Shown: positions 25,568-32,460 of the stretch, in pieces | How positions within the stretch are numbered: position 1 is the stretch's first letter | Layout of the letters: the number at the start of each line of letters is the position of its first letter | NCBI GenBank assembly: GCA_017439805.1 | Contig: JAFSIK010000014.1 | Location: 1 to 61,172 of the forward strand | Reading direction: 5' to 3' | Source: Oscillospiraceae bacterium | GTDB taxonomy: Bacteria > Bacillota > Clostridia > Oscillospirales > Oscillospiraceae | DNA length: 61,172 nt | Notes under the pieces: model-generated | Told to the model about the DNA's origin: nothing | The model's database searches: none | Seen by the model: only the letters and a program-made list of their open reading frames with translations | Position numbers and translations under genes: made by a program

Positions 25568-26442
25568 CCAGACGAAACGCAAGGCTGGGCGGCAAGATAT
25601 TCACCGCTCTTGTATTCCTTTTCCTGTACGCGCCTATTTTCGTTCTGATAGTATTCTCCTTCAACAGCTCCAAAAGCCGCACCACCTGGACGGGTTTCAG
25701 CTTCAAGTGGTACGCGGAACTGTTCCAGAACGACGCTATTATGAGCTCGCTGTACACCACCCTGCTGGTAGCCGTAATTTCCGCCCTTATCGCAACGGTG
25801 CTGGGCACCTTCGCGGCACTGGGCTTTTACACCATGAAAAAGCGCTGGCGCAATCCCCTGCTGGAGGTCAACAACATTCCCCTGATGAACGCGGACGTGG
25901 TCACCGGCGTTTCCCTGTGCCTGCTTTTCGTGGCGGCGGCGGCCATCATGGGCGATTTCACCGCCTGGATAAACAAAATTTTCGGCACCGACCTTAAAAC
26001 CAACTTCCATCTGGGTTTTGCCACCCTGCTTATTGCTCACATCTCCTTCAATACACCCTATGTGATATTGTCGGTAATGCCCAAGCTGTACCAGCTTGAC
26101 CGCAATCTGGTGGACGCGGCGCAGGACCTTGGCTGCACCTTTATGCAGGCCTTTTTCAAGGTGGTCGTTCCCCAGATAATGCCCGGCATAGTAAACGGCA
26201 TCATTATCGCCTTTACAATGTCCATTGACGACTTCGTCATCAGTTATTTCACGGCGGGCTCCACGGTAAACACCCTGTCCATGACAATTTACGCCATGGC
26301 CAGACGGCGCGTATCGCCGGAGATAAACGCCATTTCCACCCTGCTTTTCCTGGCGGTGCTGATACTGCTTGTCATCATCAACCTGCGTGAAATACGGCAG
26401 GAAGACAAGAAAAAGCGCCTGCAGAAAGCCATTGCAAGATAA
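25564..26442 (+). CDS. potC: Spermidine/putrescine ABC transporter permease PotC
   Basis: Second membrane subunit. The 292-residue protein has about six hydrophobic helices, the PotC-typical FSFNSSKSRTTWTGFSFKWYAELF, and an EAA loop VDAAQDLGCTFMQAFFKVVVPQIMPGI. The start is a GTG overlapping the potB stop as GTGA. Order A-B-C-D is the standard one. Confidence 0.94.
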   Translation: MTRRNARLGGKIFTALVFLFLYAPIFVLIVFSFNSSKSRTTWTGFSFKWYAELFQNDAIMSSLYTTLLVAVISALIATVLGTFAALGFYTMKKRWRNPLLEVNNIPLMNADVVTGVSLCLLFVAAAAIMGDFTAWINKIFGTDLKTNFHLGFATLLIAHISFNTPYVILSVMPKLYQLDRNLVDAAQDLGCTFMQAFFKVVVPQIMPGIVNGIIIAFTMSIDDFVISYFTAGSTVNTLSMTIYAMARRRVSPEINAISTLLFLAVLILLVIINLREIRQEDKKKRLQKAIAR

Positions 26443-26456
26443 CGAGGTACACCAAA

Positions 26457-27527
26457 ATGAAAAACATGAAAAAAATCATTGCCCTGCTGCTGGCTGTCTG
26501 CTGCGTGGGCGCGGTAATGGCCGGCTGCGGCTCCGGCAGCAGCGCGGGAACCAACGGTGAGGTTACCGTTTGCAACTGGGGCGAGTACATCGACGAGGAC
26601 GTTCTCGACCAGTTCGAAGAGGAGACCGGCATTAAGGTCAACTACACCTACTTCAACAGCAACGAGACCCTTTACTCCACTCTGAACACCGGCGGCGCCA
26701 GCTATGATGTTATAATTCCCTCCGACTATATGATTTCCCGTCTTATTGATGAGGGAATGCTTGAGCAGCTGGACTTTGCCAATATTCCCAATTACGCTCT
26801 CATAGACGACCAGTACAAGGGTCTGGAGTATGACCCCGACGAGCTGTATTCCGTTCCCTACATGGGCGGCACCGTGGGCATCATCTACAACACCACCATG
26901 ATCGAAGATGAAATCACCGGCTGGAGCGCTCTGTTTGATCCCAGATACGAGGGTGACATTCTGATGTTTGACAACCCCCGTGATGCTCTGGGTATCGCGC
27001 TTTTGTATCTGGGTTACTCTCTGAACACCGAGAGCGAGGCGGAGCTTAACGAAGCTTATGCCCTGCTTGAGCAGCAAAAACCCCTTGTTCAGGCCTACGT
27101 TATGGATCAGATTTTTGACAAACTGGAAAGCGGCGAGGCCGCAATCGGTCCTTACTACGCCGGCGATTATCTGACCATGATCGAAAACAACCCCGACCTG
27201 GCCTTCGTCGTTCCCGAAGAGGGCACCAACCAGTTCGTTGACGCCATGTGCATTCCCAAGGGCAGCGAGAACAAGGCCAATGCGGAAGCTTTCATCAATT
27301 TCATGTGCGAAACCGATGTGTGTCTTGCCAATATGGACATGATCGGCTACACCTCCGCCAACGCCGAGGCCTGTGAGATTTACGCTCAGGAGCTGGATGA
27401 AGAAGCCGCCGCAATTATGTTCCCCTCTGAGGAAGTTATAAACCGCTGCGAGGTTTTCAAAAATCTCAGCCCCGAGGCTCTGGCCATGTACGATGCTCTG
27501 TGGACAAAGCTTAAATCCGGCGCATAA
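26457..27527 (+). CDS. potD: Spermidine/putrescine-binding lipoprotein PotD
   Basis: Substrate-binding subunit. The 356-residue precursor has a lipoprotein signal peptide with lipobox VMAGC (Cys24), so it is lipid-anchored outside the membrane, followed by the family start VTVCNWGEYIDEDVLDQFEEETGIKV. The body shows the periplasmic-binding-protein II pattern, including PSDYMISRLI and the PYMGGTVGIIYN hinge. It ends in a strong terminator, so potABCD is one transcript. Confidence 0.94.
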   Translation: MKNMKKIIALLLAVCCVGAVMAGCGSGSSAGTNGEVTVCNWGEYIDEDVLDQFEEETGIKVNYTYFNSNETLYSTLNTGGASYDVIIPSDYMISRLIDEGMLEQLDFANIPNYALIDDQYKGLEYDPDELYSVPYMGGTVGIIYNTTMIEDEITGWSALFDPRYEGDILMFDNPRDALGIALLYLGYSLNTESEAELNEAYALLEQQKPLVQAYVMDQIFDKLESGEAAIGPYYAGDYLTMIENNPDLAFVVPEEGTNQFVDAMCIPKGSENKANAEAFINFMCETDVCLANMDMIGYTSANAEACEIYAQELDEEAAAIMFPSEEVINRCEVFKNLSPEALAMYDALWTKLKSGA

Positions 27528-27535
27528 AAAATTAA

Positions 27536-27567
27536 CCCCCGACGAAAGTCGGGGGTCTTTTTTATTT
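27536..27567 (+). terminator. Terminator of the pot operon
   Basis: CCCCCGAC (27536-27543), loop GAAA, GTCGGGGG (27548-27555), then TCTTTTTTATTT. The T-run overlaps the 3' end of hydF on the other strand. Confidence 0.92.
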
Positions 27568-28761
27568 GTCCAGCATTGCGGAAAGATGGGGGAAAATGTC
27601 CACGCTCCGGCGCAGTACGCCGTGGAAAAGGGCGATGGAAATGCCGTAATTTGTAAAAGGCACTCCCGCGTACCGGGCACATTTCATACGCCAGAGCACT
27701 TCCCTCTCCGGCAGCATGCAGCCGCCGCAATGAATGACCAGAGCGTATTTTGAAAGGTCTTCCGGAAAACCGGTGCCGGATGAAAATTCAAAATTCAGTT
27801 CCCTGCCCGTGTGGGCTTTAAGCCAGCCGGGCAGCTTCACCGTGCCGATGTCGTTGCATTGGCGGTGATGGGTGCATCCCTCGGAAATGAGTACTGTGTC
27901 GCCGTCTTTCAGAGTCTTTATGGCCGCCGCGCCCTCCACCGCCGCATCCAGAAAACCTTTGTACCGGGCCATCAGAATGGAAAAAGAGGTGAGAGGTATA
28001 TCCTCCGGCACGTCCTTCGAAACCGGACCGAACACCTGGCTGTCGGTGATGACCAGAGCTGGCTTTTCAGACAGGGATGCCAGAGCCTTTTTAAGCTCCG
28101 TTTCCTTTGTAACCATACAGAAAGCATCTGCGTCCAGCACGTCACGGAGGGTCTGCTGCTGGGGCAGGATAATGCGCCCCTTGGGCGCGGATTCGTCAAT
28201 GGGGGTCACCAGCACCACCATGTCCCCCGGCGCGATAAGGTCGCCCACGATGCGTTTTTCCTCACCGGGGACGGAAAGCTCCGCCAGACGGGTCTTTATC
28301 TCGTGTATCCCCTGCCCCGTTACGGCGCTGGCGTGTACGGCGCCCTCCGGTGCGTCGGGACATTTGGCAAGGTCAGATTTGTTGCAGACGATGATGGACG
28401 GTATTTCTTTTTCTCTGAAAAGGTCTAAAAGCTCCTTGTCCACGGGAGTTAACCCCCGGGTGGAATCCAGCACCAGCACGGCAATATCCGTTTTATTGAG
28501 CACCTGCCGGGTACGCTGTACCCTCTTTTCGCCAAGCTCCCCCTCATCATCAAAACCTGGGGTGTCAACTATCATCACAGGCCCCAGGGGCAGAAGCTCC
28601 ATGGCCTTGTAAACAGGGTCCGTGGTGGTGCCTTTCACGTCGGAAACCAGGGAAATTTCCTGATTTGTAACGGCGTTTACAATGCTGGACTTACCGGCAT
28701 TTCGCAGGCCGAAAAATCCGATGTGGATACGCTGGGCGGATACGGTGTCGTTAAGTCCCAC
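27562..28761 (-). CDS. hydF: [FeFe]-hydrogenase maturation GTPase HydF
   Basis: Scaffold and carrier that receives the 2Fe subcluster built by HydE and HydG and delivers it to HydA. The 399-residue protein has an N-terminal GTPase domain (G1 GLRNAGKSS at 18-26, DTPGF, NKSD), a dimerisation domain and a C-terminal cluster-binding domain with the ligand pattern ISEGCTHHRQ and HCGGCM. The start is a GTG with AAAGGAGG six bases upstream. Last gene of the TM1266-hydE-hydG-hydF unit. No hydrogenase gene is present in this window. Confidence 0.95.
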   Translation of the reverse strand: MGLNDTVSAQRIHIGFFGLRNAGKSSIVNAVTNQEISLVSDVKGTTTDPVYKAMELLPLGPVMIVDTPGFDDEGELGEKRVQRTRQVLNKTDIAVLVLDSTRGLTPVDKELLDLFREKEIPSIIVCNKSDLAKCPDAPEGAVHASAVTGQGIHEIKTRLAELSVPGEEKRIVGDLIAPGDMVVLVTPIDESAPKGRIILPQQQTLRDVLDADAFCMVTKETELKKALASLSEKPALVITDSQVFGPVSKDVPEDIPLTSFSILMARYKGFLDAAVEGAAAIKTLKDGDTVLISEGCTHHRQCNDIGTVKLPGWLKAHTGRELNFEFSSGTGFPEDLSKYALVIHCGGCMLPEREVLWRMKCARYAGVPFTNYGISIALFHGVLRRSVDIFPHLSAMLDK

Positions 28762-28776
28762 GGTCTGCCTCCTTTC

Positions 28777-30225
28777 TCAGAAGCGGAAATCACGGCGGTT
28801 TGAGTTTTTGATGTCCTCTACATTCTGTGCCGCAATGCCTCTTGCCTTGAGATTTGGCACCTTTTCAAGTTCCCTCTCAACCATCTCAAAACCGACTTTC
28901 TTTGTTTCCTCCCCGCCGTAGTCCACAAGGTACTCCGTAAGGGTCATAAGAGCGTTGGGGTGGCAGCAGTTGGCAATCTGGCCGGTCTTGCACAGGCTCA
29001 TAAACCGGTCGCCGGTGCGCCCCTCCCGGTAGCAGGCGGTGCAGAAAGAGGGTATGTGGCCGTTTTCCATCAGCCAGCGCACCACCTCGTCCAGACTGCG
29101 CTGGTCGGAAACGTCGAACTGCTCGGTATCGTGGGGACGCTCTTCCTCGGCATAGCCGCCCACGCTGGTGCGGGAGCCGCCGCTGACCTGAGACACGCCC
29201 AGACGAAGCAGTCTGCCGCGTACCTGCTCGGATTCGCGGGTGGAAATAATGATGCCGGTATAGGGTACGGCAAGGCGTATACAGGCGGTTATTTTGGCAA
29301 ATGTATCGTCGTCGATGCCGTTGTCAAACTGGTCCGGGTCAATGTCGCTGGCGCGCTTGAGCCGGGGTACGCTGATGGTATGGGGGCCTACACCGTGGAC
29401 AGCCTCCAGATGCTCGGCATGCATGATAAGGCCGGCAAATTCGTATTTATAAAGTTCCAGACCGAAAAGCACTCCCAGACCCACATCGTCAATGCCGCCC
29501 TCCATGGCTCTGTCCATGGCCTCGGTGTGGTAGGCGTAATCGTGTTTGGGGCCGGTGGGATGGAGCTTTTCGTAGCTTTCCTTGTGATAGGTTTCCTGGA
29601 AGAGAATATAGGTGCCGATGCCCGCGTCCCTGAGTTTGCGGTAATTTTCCACGGTGGTGGCGGCTATATTTACATTTACGCGACGGATGTCGCCGTTTTT
29701 GTGATGGACGCTGTAAATGGTCTTGATGCACTCAAGAATGTACTCGATGGGGTTATTGACAGGGTCCTCACCGGCCTCGATGGCCAGACGCTTGTGACCC
29801 ATATCCTGCAGGGCGATAACCTCCCGCCGCACCTCTTCCTGAGTGAGCTTTTTGCGGGGTATCTCCTTGTTTTTCAGATGGTAGGGACAGTATACACAGC
29901 CGTTTACGCAGTAGTTGGACAGATAAAGGGGCGCGAAGATAACGATGCGGTTGCCGTAAAAGGCAAGCTTTATCTCCTCTGCGATTTTGTAAATCTGCTC
30001 TATCTTTTCCGGAATGTCGCAGGCCAGAAGCAGGCTGGCTTCACGGTGGGTAAGACCGGCGCAATGCCAGCCCTTTTCCGTTTTGCGGGGGCGAGCCTTT
30101 TCAAGAATTTCGTCGATAAGCGCGACGTTATTTTTATTTTCCTCCGCCCAGGCGAGAGTCTGAAGTATCTCGCCGTCGTTTATAAATTCTTCTGCTTTCA
30201 GAGATTTGGGATTGTAGTTTGCCAT
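28777..30225 (-). CDS. hydG: [FeFe]-hydrogenase maturation radical SAM protein HydG
   Basis: Cleaves tyrosine to make the CO and CN- ligands of the H-cluster. The 482-residue protein has the radical-SAM CxxxCxxC at C106, C110, C113 (NYCVNGCVYCPYH) and the C-terminal second cluster site CTACYREGRTG plus IANCC. Long HydG-specific stretches such as GEDPVNNPIEYI and FQETYHKESYEKLHP confirm it over ThiH. AAGGA precedes the ATG. 15 bases separate it from hydF. Confidence 0.96.
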   Translation of the reverse strand: MANYNPKSLKAEEFINDGEILQTLAWAEENKNNVALIDEILEKARPRKTEKGWHCAGLTHREASLLLACDIPEKIEQIYKIAEEIKLAFYGNRIVIFAPLYLSNYCVNGCVYCPYHLKNKEIPRKKLTQEEVRREVIALQDMGHKRLAIEAGEDPVNNPIEYILECIKTIYSVHHKNGDIRRVNVNIAATTVENYRKLRDAGIGTYILFQETYHKESYEKLHPTGPKHDYAYHTEAMDRAMEGGIDDVGLGVLFGLELYKYEFAGLIMHAEHLEAVHGVGPHTISVPRLKRASDIDPDQFDNGIDDDTFAKITACIRLAVPYTGIIISTRESEQVRGRLLRLGVSQVSGGSRTSVGGYAEEERPHDTEQFDVSDQRSLDEVVRWLMENGHIPSFCTACYREGRTGDRFMSLCKTGQIANCCHPNALMTLTEYLVDYGGEETKKVGFEMVERELEKVPNLKARGIAAQNVEDIKNSNRRDFRF

Positions 30226-30264
30226 AATATTTTTCCTTTCTTACGGGTCGGAAGTTCTTCCCCG

Positions 30265-31305
30265 TCAGATATGTTTTACATTTCCGATGTGGTTTGTGAC
30301 TTCGTAGCCTATGTTTTCCATACGTTTTTTAAGGTCGGCAAGGTTTTCCGCCGCCTCGCTGCCGCTGTGGAGTTTGCCCTGATAAAGGTCATACTTTTCC
30401 CGGGCATCCTTCGGAGACAGGTTGGGCATTACAACGTTTGCTCCGGCCAGAATGCCCCGCTCCCGTCCGTCGCCGCTGACGGTACCCAGCGCCGTGGTGG
30501 CGGGCAGCAGCACCGCCGGGTGGATAAGCCTTATAATAGACAGAAGTTTGCAAGTCAGCTCAGCCGAACCCGCTGCGAAATCCTTAAAAGGGGTATGGCG
30601 GTGGGGTATAAAAGGGCCGATGCCGCACATATCGGGTCTGAAATCCGAAATAAATTCAAGGTCGGCGGCAATGTGCTCTTTGGTCTGGTAGGGCGAACCC
30701 ACCATAAATCCGCAGCCTGCCTGAAATCCCGCATCACGCAGGTCATTAAGACAGCGCAGGCGGTTTTCCAGCGTCATCTCCGCCGGGTGAAGCTTTTTAT
30801 AGTGCTCCGCCGTGGCGGTTTCGTGGCGGAGAAGATAGCGGTCTGCGCCGGCGGCCTTAAGACGTTTATAGCTTTCCCGGCTTCGCTCGCCCAGAGAAAG
30901 GGTCACGGCGCAGTCGCTCCAGCGGCGTTTAATTTCGCCGATAAGTTTTTCCAGAACCTCGTCCGTAAAATACGGGTCCTCACCGCCCAGCATGACAAAG
31001 GTGCGAAAGCCCAGCTCCCAACCCTTTTCACAGCAGGAGAGTATCTCTTCCCGGGTAAGCCGGTATCGGCTGCATTCGGCATTGCTCCTTCGTATGCCGC
31101 AGTAATAGCAGTCATTTTTGCAGATGTTGGATATTTCAATAAGTCCGCGGATATAGACGTCCCTGCCGTAAACTCTTTGACGAACCGCCTCAGCCCGCTC
31201 GCGCAGGTACCCGGCGTCCTCTCCGGAGCAGTCCATAAGGGTTATGTATTCCTCCCGGGCGATGCGGCCGTGACGCTCAAGACGGTCAATGAGAGATTTA
31301 ATCAT
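30265..31305 (-). CDS. hydE: [FeFe]-hydrogenase maturation radical SAM protein HydE
   Basis: Radical-SAM enzyme acting in assembly of the H-cluster 2Fe unit. The 346-residue protein has CxxxCxxC at C62, C66, C69 (SNICKNDCYYCGIR), LGGEDPYFTDE, and the barrel motifs SLGERSRESY, RHETAT and GFMVGSPYQT. The ATG at 31305 (MIKSLIDRLERHG) is taken because the TTG nine bases upstream has no ribosome site; the real site is a weak GAAAG. It overlaps the TM1266-type gene by 8 bases, so translation is coupled. Confidence 0.94.
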   Translation of the reverse strand: MIKSLIDRLERHGRIAREEYITLMDCSGEDAGYLRERAEAVRQRVYGRDVYIRGLIEISNICKNDCYYCGIRRSNAECSRYRLTREEILSCCEKGWELGFRTFVMLGGEDPYFTDEVLEKLIGEIKRRWSDCAVTLSLGERSRESYKRLKAAGADRYLLRHETATAEHYKKLHPAEMTLENRLRCLNDLRDAGFQAGCGFMVGSPYQTKEHIAADLEFISDFRPDMCGIGPFIPHRHTPFKDFAAGSAELTCKLLSIIRLIHPAVLLPATTALGTVSGDGRERGILAGANVVMPNLSPKDAREKYDLYQGKLHSGSEAAENLADLKKRMENIGYEVTNHIGNVKHI

Positions 31306-31561
31306 TGCTTTCAAATACGGTGTTGGAATAGGCGGTCTTTACGCCAACACCGGGAAGCTTGCCGATTTTACCCGCCAGTGCGGATATTGCGTCCTGTGGG
31401 GCGTCAATGGCGATGGATATAACGCTTATTCCCTTTTCACGGTAAGGAATGCCCATACGGCCGATTATAAATCGGGCGTACTCATGCAGCACGGCGTTGA
31501 GATGCTCTGTATCGCCGCCCTGTTCAACGATTATTCCCATAACTGCAACTCTTGTCTGCAT
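31298..31561 (-). CDS. TM1266-type putative [FeFe]-hydrogenase system regulator
   Basis: An 87-residue ACT/ferredoxin-like-fold protein of the TM1266 family, often annotated iron-only hydrogenase system regulator. It has the family pattern RVAVMGIIVEQ, then YARFIIGRMGIPYREKGISVISIAIDAPQDAISALAGKIGKLPGVGVKTAY. Its role is inferred from constant linkage to hydE/hydF/hydG; it lacks a DNA-binding domain. GGAGG precedes the ATG. First gene of the maturation unit, behind a structured leader. Confidence 0.9.
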   Translation of the reverse strand: MQTRVAVMGIIVEQGGDTEHLNAVLHEYARFIIGRMGIPYREKGISVISIAIDAPQDAISALAGKIGKLPGVGVKTAYSNTVFESND

Positions 31562-31572
31562 AATGACCTCCG

Positions 31573-31640
31573 AAATAAAAATTTGCCGCAGCCAAAAGGC
31601 GCGGCAAATAAATACACCGGTGGTGTCATTATAAAAATTG
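31573..31640 (-). promoter_or_regulatory. Attenuator-like leader of the hydrogenase-maturation unit
   Basis: On the minus strand, TTTGCCGC (31608-31601) pairs with GCGGCAAA (31589-31582), with an inner GCC/GGC pair, followed by TTTTTATTT. This is a terminator-shaped hairpin that ends about 10 bases before the ribosome site of the first gene. A second hairpin, ACACC-ACC-GGTGT (31626-31614), precedes it. Further upstream, GCGGC (in the AAAGGCGGCTGC stretch) could pair with the GCCGC of the terminator's 5' arm. I do not recognise a known riboswitch. Confidence 0.6.
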
Positions 31641-31690
31641 CAGCCGCCTTTCAGCCAGAGATAAACTCTTCATGTCAGGTTGGTAATTAT

Positions 31691-31719
31691 ATTATACCCT
31701 GCCGGCAGACATATTTCAA
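31691..31719 (-). promoter_or_regulatory. Promoter of the hydrogenase-maturation unit
   Basis: Minus-strand TTGAAA (31714-31719), 17 bases, perfect TATAAT (31691-31696). The spacer holds the palindrome CTGCCGGCAG. It predicts a leader of about 120 nt before the TM1266-type gene. Confidence 0.85.
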
Positions 31720-31762
31720 TACGGTCAGGATGTTTATTATTTAACAATGCGGCGCGGTGTTT

Positions 31763-32377
31763 TTATATCTTCAATATTTCAAGCGCCTCCTTTTCCGAAA
31801 GGAACTCCATATTTACACAAACCTGCTCATCCCCTGCGCACAGTGCGATAAACAGTTCCTCCCGGCGGGCGGTGAAAAATTCTCTGCCCAAAACGCTGAA
31901 GCTTTTAAGCGGCAGATTGAACCCCATGCCGCGGTACTTCATATAAGCCTCTTTTTTTGTCCAGATTTCGAAAAAGCGGTCAAGGTCGCCGGAGACATAT
32001 TCCTGCTCCGACGGGGCAAATTTCCGTGCCACGGATATTTCCGCCTCACGGCGGCGTTCAATATCCACCCCCACTTCCCTGTCCCACACCGCGGCACAAA
32101 CCGCCCGGGTGGTGGAAGAAAGGCTGAAATGTATGTGGGGAGCGTTTTTCAAAAAGGGTTTGCCGTACTCATTTGCGCCGTATTCCGGCTCACCGGGCGG
32201 CGTTTCAAACTCTCTGAGCGCCAGTTTCAAGGCAATCTCGCCCCAGGCGGCGTGAGCCTTGGCCCGGTGATTTTTTGCCGCCAGAACCCGTTCTTTACGC
32301 TGTGGACTGAGCGCGGAGAGGATATTTTCGTCCAGGGTATCGTCGCAGAGCGAAATAACTTTTAAAATAACGTCCAT
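31763..32377 (-). CDS. 4'-phosphopantetheinyl transferase (Sfp family)
   Basis: Transfers phosphopantetheine from CoA to a carrier-protein serine. The 204-residue protein has the two Sfp motifs: GVDIERR (103-109) and WTKKEAYMKYRG (139-150), with FSLSSTTRAVCAA before the first. The ATG at 32377 has AAAGGAGG six bases upstream. It belongs to the broad-specificity Sfp group, not the short AcpS group; no peptide-synthetase gene is in the window, so it may serve AcpP (also here) or distant carriers. No clear terminator follows. Confidence 0.9.
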   Translation of the reverse strand: MDVILKVISLCDDTLDENILSALSPQRKERVLAAKNHRAKAHAAWGEIALKLALREFETPPGEPEYGANEYGKPFLKNAPHIHFSLSSTTRAVCAAVWDREVGVDIERRREAEISVARKFAPSEQEYVSGDLDRFFEIWTKKEAYMKYRGMGFNLPLKSFSVLGREFFTARREELFIALCAGDEQVCVNMEFLSEKEALEILKI

Positions 32378-32419
32378 CTCCACCCTCCTTTCATTTTTTC
32401 ATTTTACCACAGCGGCCGG

Positions 32420-32455
32420 AAAATTCAATGCCCCGGAGCAAAGGCTCCGGGGCAT
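32420..32455 (-). terminator. Terminator after the P-type ATPase gene
   Basis: ATGCCCCGGAGC (32428-32439) and GCTCCGGGGCAT (32444-32455) form a perfect 12-bp stem with a 4-base loop. The minus-strand tail TGAATTTTCC is only moderately T-rich. Confidence 0.75.
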
Positions 32456-32460
32456 CAGAT

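Noticed and set aside
28960-31422. Plus-strand open frame of 820 codons across hydG and hydE
   Set aside because: Antisense shadow of two clear radical-SAM genes, with no motifs of its own.
31573-31690. TPP, cobalamin, SAM or molybdenum-cofactor riboswitch in the hyd leader
   Set aside because: None of the conserved core sequences of these classes that I know is present, so it is reported only as an unassigned attenuator-like leader.
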